DNA of 64,000 nt, taken from positions 620,001-684,000 of the forward strand of contig NZ_MKIN01000022.1 in NCBI RefSeq assembly GCF_001938985.1. The letters run 5' to 3'. Position numbers and translations under genes: made by a program. The notes beneath the pieces were generated by a model. It was not told where the DNA came from. It did no database searches and was given only the letters and a program-made list of their open reading frames with translations. Positions 25,253 to 33,410 of the stretch are shown here, piece by piece (the stretch's first letter is position 1; each line of letters starts with the position of its first letter). The stretch is from Gillisella taibaishanensis. GTDB lineage: Bacteria > Pseudomonadota > Alphaproteobacteria > Rhizobiales > Rhizobiaceae.

Positions 25253-26948
25253 CCATTCCGCCAGCAAAGGCATGCCGGACGCAGCGAAAAAGTACCGGGC
25301 CTATCCGCAGATCGATATTGCCGATCGCACCTGGCCGTCGAAGACCATTACCAAGGCGCCCATCTGGTGCTCGGTCGACCTGCGCGACGGCAACCAGTCG
25401 CTGGTCAACCCGATGGGCCATGACCGCAAGGCCCGGATGTTCCAGCTGCTGCTGGACATGGGTTTCAAGGAAATCGAAATCGGCTTTCCCTCGGCCTCGC
25501 AGACCGATTTTGACTTCGCCCGCTGGTGCGTCGAACAGGGCAACGTACCCAAGGATGTCTCGTTGCAGGTGCTGGTCCAGTGCCGGCCGGAACTGATTAC
25601 CCGCACGTTTGAAGCTTTGGAAGGCGCACATCAGCCGATCATCCATTTCTACAATTCCACCAGCGAATTGCAGCGCCGCGTCGTGTTCGCCAAGGATGTG
25701 CCCGGCATCAAGCAGATCGCCGTCGACGCCGCCAAGATGATATCAGACATGGCAGCGAAAGCCGGCGGCGGTTACCGTTTCGAATATTCGCCTGAGAGCT
25801 TCACCGGCACCGAGCTGGACGTGGCCTTGGAGATTTGCAACGCCGTCATCGCCGAAATCAAGCCGACGCCCGACAACAAGCTGATCCTCAACCTGCCCTC
25901 GACGGTGGAAATGGCCACCCCGAACATCTATGCCGACCAGATCGAATGGATGTGCCGCAACATCGACAACCGCGAAAACGTCATCATCTCCTTGCACCCC
26001 CATAACGACCGCGGCACCGGCATTGCTGCGACCGAACTGGCGCTGATGGCCGGCGCCGACCGGGTGGAAGGCACGCTGTTTGGCAATGGCGAGCGCACCG
26101 GCAATGTCGACGTTGTGACGCTGGCGCTGAACATGTATACCCAGGGCATCGACCCCGAGCTGGATTGCTCTGAAATCGAGCGCATCAAGGCGGTCTACGA
26201 ATATTCCAACGAGATGACCATTCCCGAGCGCCATCCCTACGTCGGTGAACTGGTCTACACCGCCTTCTCCGGCTCGCATCAGGATGCGATCAACAAAGGC
26301 ATGAAGGCGGTGAAGAAGGCCAATTCCCCGGTCTGGGAAGTGCCCTATCTGCCGATCGATCCGCAGGATGTCGGCCGCTCCTATGAGGCGATCATCCGCA
26401 TCAACTCGCAGTCCGGCAAGGGCGGCATCGCTTACATTCTGCAGGAGGACTACGGCATCAACCTGCCGCGCAATCTGCAGGTGGAATTTCGCGAGGAAAT
26501 CCAGCGGATCACCGACGAAGAAGGCGTGGAACTGCCCTCCAAGCGCATCTATGACAGCTTCATCGCCCGCTATATCGACCAGCCCAACGGTCGGCTCAAA
26601 TTCGTCGATCACCACACCTATCCGGACACGGCGGTGAAGGGCATGCGGATCGTCGCCGCCGAAATCACCGATGGTGGCGAGGTGAAGCGCATCGAAGGCA
26701 AGGGCAATGGCCCCATTGACGGCTTCGTCAACGCGCTCTCCACCTATCTCGGTGTCGAAATCTCCGTGCGCGATTATTCCGAACATTCGCTGCAACACGG
26801 CTCCAACGCCGCAGCTATCGCCTATGTCGAAATTGACCATCCCGGTGGCCGCCTGTTCGGCGCCGGCATCAACAAGAACATCGTGACGGCCTCGCTTGAA
26901 GCCATCGTTTCGGCAGCCAACCGAGTGCTGGAGCTGCGGGGGAAGTAA
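25242..26948 (+). CDS. leuA: 2-isopropylmalate synthase, long (type II) form
   Basis: Condenses acetyl-CoA with 2-ketoisovalerate, the committed step of leucine biosynthesis. At 568 residues it is the long form. Catalytic barrel: VDLRDGNQSLVNPMGHDRK, EIEIGFPSASQTDFDF, HPHNDRGTGIAATELALMAGADRVEGTLFGNGERTGNVD. The C-terminal regulatory domain (about 430-560) contains DGFVNALSTYLGVEISVRDYSEHSL and YVEIDHPGGRLFGAGINKNIVTA, where leucine feedback would act. The gene stands alone and is followed by a perfect terminator. Confidence 0.97.
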   Translation: MSNTHSASKGMPDAAKKYRAYPQIDIADRTWPSKTITKAPIWCSVDLRDGNQSLVNPMGHDRKARMFQLLLDMGFKEIEIGFPSASQTDFDFARWCVEQGNVPKDVSLQVLVQCRPELITRTFEALEGAHQPIIHFYNSTSELQRRVVFAKDVPGIKQIAVDAAKMISDMAAKAGGGYRFEYSPESFTGTELDVALEICNAVIAEIKPTPDNKLILNLPSTVEMATPNIYADQIEWMCRNIDNRENVIISLHPHNDRGTGIAATELALMAGADRVEGTLFGNGERTGNVDVVTLALNMYTQGIDPELDCSEIERIKAVYEYSNEMTIPERHPYVGELVYTAFSGSHQDAINKGMKAVKKANSPVWEVPYLPIDPQDVGRSYEAIIRINSQSGKGGIAYILQEDYGINLPRNLQVEFREEIQRITDEEGVELPSKRIYDSFIARYIDQPNGRLKFVDHHTYPDTAVKGMRIVAAEITDGGEVKRIEGKGNGPIDGFVNALSTYLGVEISVRDYSEHSLQHGSNAAAIAYVEIDHPGGRLFGAGINKNIVTASLEAIVSAANRVLELRGK

Positions 26949-26957
26949 CGAACAGAC

Positions 26958-26987
26958 GGCAAACGGCGGGAAATCCCGCCGTTTGCC
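26958..26987 (+). terminator. Terminator of leuA
   Basis: A perfect 13-bp stem GGCAAACGGCGGG / CCCGCCGTTTGCC with an AAAT loop, 9 bp after the stop codon. The T-rich tail is poor (TTACCTT). Confidence 0.8.
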
Positions 26988-27023
26988 TTACCTTCATTGC
27001 ATATACATGTTTCGCAACAAGCC

Positions 27024-27051
27024 TTGCTCCATCCATTAAATGTGATACAAT
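27024..27051 (+). promoter_or_regulatory. Candidate promoter of brnTA
   Basis: TTGCTC (27024-27029), 16 bp, TACAAT (27046-27051). The expected transcription start, 6-7 bp downstream, falls on or next to the brnT ATG at 27058; no Shine-Dalgarno sequence is visible, so brnT may be translated from a leaderless mRNA. Confidence 0.45.
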
Positions 27052-27057
27052 AAATCG

Positions 27058-27303
27058 ATGAAAATCGCTTATGATGAGAATAAGCGCAAAGCCAATCTTG
27101 AAAAGCATGGCCTTGATTTCGCGGACCTGACGATCGATTTTTTCGAAGACTGCATGGTCTATCCAGCCAAGCAGAATCGCTTTCTGGCAATCGGTGAGTT
27201 CAAGGGCCGGATCATCGTCGCCGTCGTATTTCGCCCGCTGGGGACCGAAGCAATTTCAGTCATTTCCATGCGTGTCGCGAGTCGTAACGAAAGGAGGTTC
27301 TGA
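27058..27303 (+). CDS. brnT: BrnT family toxin
   Basis: An 81-residue type II toxin with a RelE-like ribonuclease fold. Family motifs: YDENKRKANLEKHGLDFADL at the N-terminus (the expected W is absent), ALGEFKGRIIVAVVFRP-type central strand (here AIGEFKGRIIVAVVF), and C-terminal ISMRVASRNERRF with basic catalytic residues. It overlaps brnA by one base (TGATG), the normal BrnTA order. The pair should be autorepressed by the complex at the brnT promoter. Confidence 0.9.
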   Translation: MKIAYDENKRKANLEKHGLDFADLTIDFFEDCMVYPAKQNRFLAIGEFKGRIIVAVVFRPLGTEAISVISMRVASRNERRF

Positions 27304-27623
27304 TGTCGATACCATTCTCCTCGAAACGGCCACTGACCGATCTGGAAGAAGCCGAAATTCAAAAGCGGATCGCTTCAGACCCAGACAATCCGGAACTGAC
27401 CGATGCTCAGCTTTCCAAGGGTCGATCGTTTCGCGAGGCTTTTCCCGATCTGGCGACGAGCATTGAGCGCGAGAAGGCCAAGCGTGGCCGCCCGAAAGTG
27501 GAAACACCACGGCAGCAGATCTCCGTGCGTCTCGATCCCGAAATCATCAGCTACTATAAATCCACCGGCAAGGGCTGGCAAAGCAGGATGAACGAAGACC
27601 TGCGAAAAGCCGCCGGCCTCTGA
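27303..27623 (+). CDS. brnA: BrnA family antitoxin
   Basis: A 106-residue antitoxin. The C-terminal BrnA DNA-binding part is a ribbon-helix-helix: RPKVETPRQQISVRLDPEII, then SYYKSTGKGWQSRMNEDLRKAAG. The N-terminal, acidic half (PLTDLEEAEIQKRIASDPDNPE) wraps the toxin. It starts on the last base of brnT and ends 14 bp before the convergent Lrp-family gene. Confidence 0.9.
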   Translation: MSIPFSSKRPLTDLEEAEIQKRIASDPDNPELTDAQLSKGRSFREAFPDLATSIEREKAKRGRPKVETPRQQISVRLDPEIISYYKSTGKGWQSRMNEDLRKAAGL

Positions 27624-27636
27624 CGCTTTCTGGACA

Positions 27637-28068
27637 TCACCGCGCGATCCGCGTCGACAGAATGATTGACGACAGCGTCCGCTCCACCCCCGACAATTCC
27701 CCGATCCGGTCGATCAGCCGGTCGAGATCCTGGATGGACGGCGCCGCCAGCATGGCAATCAGGTCGTAGGGGCCGTTGACGGAATGCAGCGCCGTCACCT
27801 GCGGTATGGCCGCCAGTTCCGCCGTCACCAGCGACAGCGCCTTTGGCGCCATGGTTATCATCACATGCGCGCGGATCAGCCCGCTTTGATAGGCATCCGA
27901 CAGCCGCAGGCCGTAGCCGGCAATCACCCCTTCCCGCTCCAGCCGTTCCAGCCGGGCATGCACCGTGGTGCGCGACAGGCCGAGGCGGCGCGCCAGCGTG
28001 GCAACCGGCATGCGGGCGTTTTCGCCCAGCAGCGCCAGTAATTCGCGGTCCTTCTCCGAAACCTGCAT
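27637..28068 (-). CDS. Lrp/AsnC family transcriptional regulator
   Basis: A 143-residue regulator: N-terminal winged HTH (MQVSEKDRELLALLGENARMPVATLARRLGLSRTTVHARLERL) and C-terminal RAM effector domain (SVNGPYDLIAMLAAPSIQDLDRLIDRIGEL). It is divergent from a lysine/saccharopine-dehydrogenase-like gene across 121 bp, so it probably senses lysine or a related amino acid and controls that gene. The ATG at 28068 after GAGAGG is chosen; in-frame ATG codons at 28089 and upstream would add a short extension. Confidence 0.9.
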   Translation of the reverse strand: MQVSEKDRELLALLGENARMPVATLARRLGLSRTTVHARLERLEREGVIAGYGLRLSDAYQSGLIRAHVMITMAPKALSLVTAELAAIPQVTALHSVNGPYDLIAMLAAPSIQDLDRLIDRIGELSGVERTLSSIILSTRIAR

Positions 28069-28189
28069 TCTGCGCAAACCTCTCGTCATTTTGCCTAATA
28101 TCATAAGCGAAATCGCGCAAATCACCACTGTGAATCAACAGGCACTGGTCCCACACTGGAGTTTCTTTAAAAGCATCCGGGGAACGATC

Positions 28190-29326
28190 ATGAAAAACAT
28201 TTCCATCATTGGCGCAGGCAAGATCGGCGGAGCCATTGCTCATCTTCTGGCCGAAACCGGCGATTACCGCGTGATCGTTGCAGACCGCAGCGCCGAACAA
28301 CTGGCCAAGCTGGACAAGCACCCGGCCATCGCTACGGCGGAACTGGACATTTCTGACAGCGTAGCGCTCGACGCACATCTCGGCGGCCAGTTCGCAGTGC
28401 TCTCAGCCGCCCCGTTCCACCTCACCGGCGCCATTGCCGAAAGTGCGGCGCGCACCGGCACCCATTATCTCGACCTCACCGAAGACGTTGCGACCACCCG
28501 ACGGGTCGAGGTTCTGGCCAAGGGCGCAGCGAATGCCTTCATTCCGCAATGCGGGCTTGCGCCCGGCTTCATCTCCATCGTCGCCCATGATCTGGCCAAG
28601 CGCTTCGACAAGCTGGATAGCGTGCGCATGCGGGTCGGCGCGCTGCCGCAATATCCGTCCAACGCCCTCAACTACAATCTCACCTGGAGCACCGACGGGC
28701 TGATCAACGAATATATCGAGCCCTGCGAGGCCATCGTCGAGGGTCGGCTGATCAGCGTGCCCGCCATGGAGGAGCGCGAAGAGTTTTCTCTCGACGGCGT
28801 CACCTACGAGGCCTTCAACACCTCAGGCGGGCTCGGCACACTGGCAAAGACGCTGGAAGGCCGGGTGCGCACCATGAACTATCGCACCATCCGCTATCCC
28901 GGCCATCAGGCAATCATCAAGGCGCTGCTCAACGACTTCAACCTGAAGAACCGCCGAGACGTGCTGAAGGACCTGTTCGAAAACGCCCTGCCCGCCACCA
29001 TGCAGGACGTGGTGGTGATCTTCGTCACCGTCTGCGGCTGGCGCGATGGCCGCTACCTTCAGGAAACCTATGCCAACAAGGTCTATGCCGAAACGGTCGC
29101 GGGCGTCAGGATGAGCGCCATCCAGATCACCACGGCTGCCGGCATCTGCACCGTGCTTGACCTGCTCGCCGGCGGCCTCCTGCCGCAATCCGGATTCGTG
29201 CGCCAGGAAGATATCGGCCTCGACGCCTTCCTCGCCAATCGCTTCGGCCGCCTCTACCAGCCAGGAGCCGCCGCCGTGAACGGCAAGATCCAGACGCTCG
29301 AAACGCTGAAGCCCGCGGCCGCCTGA
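28190..29326 (+). CDS. Saccharopine dehydrogenase family protein, lysine 6-dehydrogenase-like
   Basis: A 378-residue NAD(P)-dependent oxidoreductase. The Rossmann motif GAGKIGGAIAHLL is at residues 8-20; further landmarks are SAAPFHLTGAIAESAARTGTHYLDL, CGLAPGFISIVAHDL and YPGHQAIIKALLNDFNL. This lineage in agrobacteria includes lysine 6-dehydrogenase, which oxidatively deaminates the epsilon-amino group of lysine; saccharopine cleavage is the alternative. The ATG at 28190 starts the nucleotide-binding strand. The divergent Lrp gene supports a role in amino acid catabolism. Confidence 0.85.
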   Translation: MKNISIIGAGKIGGAIAHLLAETGDYRVIVADRSAEQLAKLDKHPAIATAELDISDSVALDAHLGGQFAVLSAAPFHLTGAIAESAARTGTHYLDLTEDVATTRRVEVLAKGAANAFIPQCGLAPGFISIVAHDLAKRFDKLDSVRMRVGALPQYPSNALNYNLTWSTDGLINEYIEPCEAIVEGRLISVPAMEEREEFSLDGVTYEAFNTSGGLGTLAKTLEGRVRTMNYRTIRYPGHQAIIKALLNDFNLKNRRDVLKDLFENALPATMQDVVVIFVTVCGWRDGRYLQETYANKVYAETVAGVRMSAIQITTAAGICTVLDLLAGGLLPQSGFVRQEDIGLDAFLANRFGRLYQPGAAAVNGKIQTLETLKPAAA

Positions 29327-29400
29327 GCGCTGGCACGCTGGCGGGTAAGTCCAAGCCATGGTAGAGCGGCGGTTGCCCGTTGAACGGAACCGCCGCCGTC

Positions 29401-29820
29401 ATGCCAATTCCCGTTTCCCAACCCATCGCCGGTCCGGCTCGTCGCTGCGGCACCTGCACGCTGTGCTGCCGCCTGCCAGACATCGAGGAACTGGACAAAC
29501 CTGCCAATCAGCCTTGCCGCCATTGCAACCAAACCGGCTGTCGGATCTATGAAGCGCGGCCGCAGCTCTGCCGTGACTTCCTCTGTCTGTGGATGGAAGG
29601 CCATATCGGGCCGGAATGGCACCCCCAGGACAGTCATATGATGGTCTATGGCCAGGGCGCGCAGGTCACGGTCCTTGTCGATCCGGCCTTTCCCGATGTC
29701 TGGCAGCGCCCTCCCTATTCCGACCAGATGCGCCGATGGGCCAGCCAGGCCGAACCGAAGGGCGGCTACGTCATCGTGTTTATCGGCGACACTGTTGTGA
29801 AGATCTCTCCCCAGATGTGA
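29401..29820 (+). CDS. YkgJ-type Cys-cluster (CxxCxxCC) protein
   Basis: A 139-residue protein of the zinc/iron-chelating UPF0153 type. Cys motifs: RRCGTCTLCCRLPDIEEL near residues 15-32, PCRHCNQTGCRIYEARPQLCRDFLC. The rest (YVIVFIGDTVVKI) is a small soluble tail. Function unknown; the family is proposed to bind a metal cluster. An upstream TTG at 29380 is possible, but the ATG at 29401 starts close to the conserved part. Confidence 0.85.
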   Translation: MPIPVSQPIAGPARRCGTCTLCCRLPDIEELDKPANQPCRHCNQTGCRIYEARPQLCRDFLCLWMEGHIGPEWHPQDSHMMVYGQGAQVTVLVDPAFPDVWQRPPYSDQMRRWASQAEPKGGYVIVFIGDTVVKISPQM

Positions 29821-29984
29821 TGTAGTGTCTGGTCAATCGACCTTGGCCTTACCGGTAACGATCTTTTCAAGAAGAGACCGCCTGAGATCTGCAGTTGATT
29901 TTTTGCCATGCAACGGCTGCCAGCAGCCGTTGCGATGCGCTATCAATGCGCCCGTTGATACTTTCTCTATTCCAGGAACCCAAG

Positions 29985-30548
29985 ATGTCATTGACCGCCC
30001 TGCTCGTTCCCTCCTTCAAACACATGCTGCAGACCCTGACCGTCGTGCTCGACAAGGCAGAGAAGCAGGCCCCGGACCGGATGCAGGAGCTGCTCATGTC
30101 CCGCCTGGCGCCGGACATGCATCCGCTTTGGACGCAGATTTGCTTTGTCGCCTATCAGGCGCAGGATACGGTGTTTCGGTTGAAGGGCGAGGACAAGCCG
30201 GAAAGCCTGCAGGTCGTCGCCCGTCAGGGACGCGAGGCCGACGCGAACACGGTGTCGCTGGCGAAAGCCCGCGCCTTCATCAAGGATGCCTCCACGTTTC
30301 TGGATACGCTTGGTCCCGACGAACTCGACGATGCAGCTACCCGGATGATCGCCCTCGCGCTGCCGAACGGCGCGGCCTTTGACCTCAACGGCGAACAGTT
30401 TGCGCGTGATTGGGCGCTGCCGCAGTCGTATTTCCACGCCACCACCGCCTATGCCATCCTGCGCAACCACGGCATTGGCATCGGCAAGGCCGATTTCGTG
30501 TCACATATGGCGGCCTATGCGCGGCCTGCCCCGCAGTCGAAGGGATAA
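29985..30548 (+). CDS. DUF1993 domain-containing protein
   Basis: A 187-residue helical protein of the DinB-like DUF1993 family. Conserved segments: SLTALLVPSFKHMLQTLTVVLDKAE, RLAPDMHPLWTQICFVAYQAQDTVFRL, YFHATTAYAILRNHGIGIGKADF. The last segment carries the HATTAYxILRxxG signature near residues 150-165. No function is established. The ATG at 29985 follows CCAGGA; the frame upstream is unconserved. Confidence 0.87.
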   Translation: MSLTALLVPSFKHMLQTLTVVLDKAEKQAPDRMQELLMSRLAPDMHPLWTQICFVAYQAQDTVFRLKGEDKPESLQVVARQGREADANTVSLAKARAFIKDASTFLDTLGPDELDDAATRMIALALPNGAAFDLNGEQFARDWALPQSYFHATTAYAILRNHGIGIGKADFVSHMAAYARPAPQSKG

Positions 30549-30764
30549 TACACTGGCTTGCACACCGGGAGGATGACCGGAGATCACCCTGAGCTCCTCC
30601 CGACCTGTCAAGCAGCCGCACGCAGAAGAGACCTCGTGCGGTTCAACCGGATGCTGATGCGCCACCGTCTTGCTGGCACCCTGGACTATCAGAGATATAT
30701 TGACCGTCCGGTGCAGATGCCTCTTGGCCGACAACACCACACTCTGAAAGAGCGGGAATACACG

Positions 30765-31532
30765 ATGTATGACAGCTACATCATCTGCACGTCGCCACGC
30801 AGCGGCAGCACGCTTCTGTGCAAGCTGCTGGGGGCAACCGCTGTGGCAGGCAACCCGCGATCCTATTTCCATCGCGGCTCGATCGGTGATTGGCTTGCCT
30901 ATCTGAAGCTGGATCTCGACCCATCCCTGCCCGAGATCGATCATTTGGAAGCGATTTTCGCGGAGGCGCTCAAGCAGGGTCGCAGCCAGACGGACCTGTT
31001 CGGCCTGAGGCTGCAAGGTCACAGCTTCGAGCAGTTCCGCGACAGGCTGACGCTGCTCCACCCGGCTGTCGCCACGGATCGCGATAGGATCGAGGCCACC
31101 ATCGGCCGCACATTGTTCATCCACCTTACCCGGCTGGACAAGGTGGAACAGGCGATTTCCTACGTGAAGGCGCAGCAAACCGGTCTATGGCACAAAGCGC
31201 CCGATGGCAGCGAGCTGGAACGGTTATCGGCGCCCACAGAGCCCGTTTACGATGCAGCGACAATCTGCAAGGCTCATGACACTTTCACGGGTTATGACGA
31301 TGCCTGGAAAGCTTGGTTCGCCGACCAAAACATCGACCCGTTGCGGTTGACCTATGAAGCCCTTTCAGCCGACCCGATCGCCAGCCTGCAGCAGATCCTG
31401 TTGCACCTGTCGCTGGATCCGGCCTCTGCGCAATATATCCTCCCCGGTACCGCCAAACTTGCCGACGAGATGAGCCGGTCCTGGGCGGATCGCTTCCTGG
31501 CTGAACTGAACACCGCGCGCAACTCAGCCTGA
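30765..31532 (+). CDS. Stf0 family sulfotransferase
   Basis: A 255-residue PAPS-dependent sulfotransferase of the Stf0 type, named for the mycobacterial trehalose enzyme. The 5'-phosphosulfate loop is TSPRSGSTLLCKLLG at residues 9-23; other motifs are HLTRLDKVEQAISYVKAQQTGLWH (3'-phosphate binding) and LRLTYEALSADPIASLQQIL. The acceptor here is unknown; rhizobial members may sulfate glycans or lipids. The ATG at 30765 is chosen since the PAPS loop must be N-terminal. Confidence 0.88.
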   Translation: MYDSYIICTSPRSGSTLLCKLLGATAVAGNPRSYFHRGSIGDWLAYLKLDLDPSLPEIDHLEAIFAEALKQGRSQTDLFGLRLQGHSFEQFRDRLTLLHPAVATDRDRIEATIGRTLFIHLTRLDKVEQAISYVKAQQTGLWHKAPDGSELERLSAPTEPVYDAATICKAHDTFTGYDDAWKAWFADQNIDPLRLTYEALSADPIASLQQILLHLSLDPASAQYILPGTAKLADEMSRSWADRFLAELNTARNSA

Positions 31533-31775
31533 CCTCACCCGCCCCTTCCAAGCAGACAATAGCTCGCTCCCCTGTCGGTTGCACGATCCACAGCAGCCTC
31601 GCCGTAAAGCCGAAACCAACCTTGACCTTTTTGGAAACTCGCCTAATTTCGTCATAGATACAGCGCAAACAAGACATTTGACAGGCGGTTACCGAACCGC
31701 GGTTAGAGATAACGGCGTCTCATCCGAAAATGAAACATTAAGTGCGATAGAGCACTTCCATCATCTTCAATCTGA

Positions 31776-31895
31776 CAACGCCGTGTTACTGGATGGATCA
31801 ACCTCTTTGACCTGCAGAACAAGGCAGAAATATTACGCCACGCCGATACACGCAAAGACAACTGGATCGAAATCAGGTTCAAAATTCGTGGCTAG
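31776..31895 (+). pseudogene. C-terminal fragment of a lost protein, candidate T6SS effector tail
   Basis: Thirty-nine codons after a TGA at 31773 read as a convincing protein end: QRRVTGWINLFDLQNKAEIL, then RHADTRKDNWIEIRFKIRG and TAG. The next gene starts with GTG at 31888 inside its last codons, an overlap typical of effector-immunity pairs. Upstream sequence does not continue the frame, so only the 3' end survives. The family was not recognised. Confidence 0.4.
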
Positions 31896-32349
31896 ATTTC
31901 GATTTATCACTATTATCGCTTGCGGAATAATATTGTTCGGTTTCAATGCCGGCCATTTTTTAACACCGGATATAATTCCTGGTGACGCGGTCGGATTCGA
32001 GGTGCCGTTATCTGCAAAATTTTTTGTCTTGTTCGTTTTAGGTGCAACGATATACCGATTTTGTCATGCGCTGCCTTGTGCGCTAGCAATTATTTTTTGT
32101 TTTATCGCAGGTATTCATGTTTCCTTCGGCCAGAGCGGCAGCTTGAATGCATATCTATCTGGCATTTTGCCGTTGGGTATAAAAATACCAATCTGCTATA
32201 ATGACAGAGACAATGCCCTCACGTTTCTCGAGCTGCCTTCAACGGATACTAGTACGCTTGCGACTTTTCATCAAACCTTTTCATGCGAAGGGAAGTCTGG
32301 ATCTGTCTTAGGGTACGGTTACCTTTGGTATCATACGGGATCATCTTAG
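31888..32349 (+). CDS. Small membrane protein, candidate immunity protein
   Basis: Not recognised. A 153-residue protein with three or four hydrophobic helices (about residues 6-22, 40-56, 60-77) and a polar C-terminal part with three Cys (PICYND, FSCEGKSG). The GTG start at 31888 is preferred as it overlaps the end of the upstream gene fragment by 8 bp; the frame could begin as far up as 31579. AT-rich codon use (ATA, TTT, AAA) differs strongly from the chromosome around it, which points to transfer. Confidence 0.5.
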   Translation: MARFRFITIIACGIILFGFNAGHFLTPDIIPGDAVGFEVPLSAKFFVLFVLGATIYRFCHALPCALAIIFCFIAGIHVSFGQSGSLNAYLSGILPLGIKIPICYNDRDNALTFLELPSTDTSTLATFHQTFSCEGKSGSVLGYGYLWYHTGSS

Positions 32350-32404
32350 AATGAGGCGTATTAAACGCATATGTTCCCGATCAACCCAAAATCAAGCCGT
32401 CGCA

Positions 32405-32602
32405 ATGCGTGTATTTAATAAGGTAGCGAAGGAAGATAAGATTTCCCAGTATATTCTTATATCAGTAATTCTCATGTGTTTTTTCATTGTATTTTACCTA
32501 ATTCTACGAATTGAATTTCCCGGGTCTACAGTTATTTATCTGGCAATATTGATAAATATATTAATATGTAATATTATTATATATAAAAAAATTAAAAAAT
32601 AA
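32405..32602 (+). CDS. Small membrane protein (pair member 1)
   Basis: Not recognised. A 65-residue protein with two helices, YILISVILMCFFIVFYLIL and VIYLAILINILICNIIIY, joined by a short RIEFPGST loop. The part from residue 13 on is clearly homologous to the protein at 33185-33343: both carry IEFPGSTVIYL and an ILxNxxIC segment. GC is very low. An ATG at 32351 is an alternative start. It lies just before a decayed PAAR gene. Confidence 0.55.
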   Translation: MRVFNKVAKEDKISQYILISVILMCFFIVFYLILRIEFPGSTVIYLAILINILICNIIIYKKIKK

Positions 32603-32613
32603 TTGTTATGCTT

Positions 32614-32763
32614 ATGGCGCCCATGCCTGTTCTTCCTGCCCGGAGCCGAGCCTTGGCGGCGGGGTCGCCGACGGTGTTCATCAATGGCAGGCCCGCCGGA
32701 CGGATCGGTGATGCTATCAATTGCGGAGGGGCGGCGGATGTGTTTCTGGATGATGCAGGCTGA
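32614..32763 (+). pseudogene. Decayed PAAR-domain gene, copy 1
   Basis: The 49-codon frame ends GSPTVFINGRPAGRIGDAIN, then CGGAADVFLDDAG and stop: the C-terminal half of a PAAR repeat protein (type VI secretion spike tip). In another frame immediately upstream, GAHACSSCPEPSLGG (from 32616) looks like the preceding PAAR segment, so a frameshift near 32660 broke the gene. The N-terminal third is missing. Confidence 0.65.
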
Positions 32764-32787
32764 ACGCCAGGGCAACCTTCAAAAACA

Positions 32788-32991
32788 ATGAAGAATTTTA
32801 TAATTTCGATGATATGGATTGCGGCAGGGATAATGGGAATTATTCTGATGCTGTCTTCAGGACTAATAATTTCCTCTCTTTTTCTATTTAATGAAAGCGA
32901 TATCAAGCTCTACAATTTCGGAATATTGTTTATATCTGTAATGTTATTCGCAATAGGGGCAGTCCTGTATTTTAAGGGGACCCATAGATGA
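32788..32991 (+). CDS. Small membrane protein, 67 aa
   Basis: Not recognised. Two hydrophobic helices, FIISMIWIAAGIMGIILMLS and LYNFGILFISVMLFAIGAVL, and a short basic tail (YFKGTHR). Low GC. It starts 24 bp after the decayed PAAR gene. Similar orphan two-helix proteins follow PAAR and effector genes as immunity proteins in other bacteria, but no homology is claimed here. Confidence 0.5.
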   Translation: MKNFIISMIWIAAGIMGIILMLSSGLIISSLFLFNESDIKLYNFGILFISVMLFAIGAVLYFKGTHR

Positions 32992-33047
32992 ATGTGGTAA
33001 AAAAGCGATTTTTGTGATGCGTTGATAGGAGCCGCTTACCTGGGTAA

Positions 33048-33128
33048 TCTCCCGTTGATCGGGCGAAACGTGAGGCTGAAAAACGTCTTCTAGGCAAAGC
33101 AACGTACAATGATCCAGGAGTATCTTGA
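33048..33128 (+). pseudogene. Second C-terminal fragment of a lost protein
   Basis: Twenty-six codons after a TAA at 33045 read SPVDRAKREAEKRLLGKATY followed by NDPGVS and TGA. Composition fits the basic, helical end of an effector or nuclease-like domain. It lies 57 bp before a small membrane protein gene, repeating the order seen at 31776-31888. Evidence is composition and position only. Confidence 0.3.
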
Positions 33129-33184
33129 GGAAGAAAAAATATGGATTGAGGTGGTGTGTACTGGTGCTGTTCAATGAGCGAAAA

Positions 33185-33343
33185 ATGAAAACTTATATCC
33201 AAGTCTCACTCATGCTACTCCTCTTCTTCGGCTTCTCGTATAAGATGCTGCATATTGAATTCCCTGGGTCGACCGTAATATATCTAACAATACTTTTAAA
33301 CACTTTCATCTGCACAATCCTGCTGTATAGGCGAAAGCCTTGA
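33185..33343 (+). CDS. Small membrane protein (pair member 2)
   Basis: A 52-residue two-helix protein (YIQVSLMLLLFFGFSYKML and VIYLTILLNTFICTILLY) homologous to the protein at 32405-32602 over its full length, centred on the identical IEFPGSTVIYL. Start at ATG 33185 matches where homology begins; a TTG at 33125 would add 20 residues. It is followed by a second decayed PAAR gene, as is pair member 1, so a whole unit was duplicated. Confidence 0.55.
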   Translation: MKTYIQVSLMLLLFFGFSYKMLHIEFPGSTVIYLTILLNTFICTILLYRRKP

Positions 33344-33410
33344 TTCTGATTCTCTAAACGCCTTCTCACAGGCTTAACTTGGACGATCTGATACGCTGGA
33401 AGGAAACGCC

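Noticed and set aside
25743-26840. 365-codon minus-strand frame opposite leuA
   Set aside because: Antisense to leuA; no domain visible.
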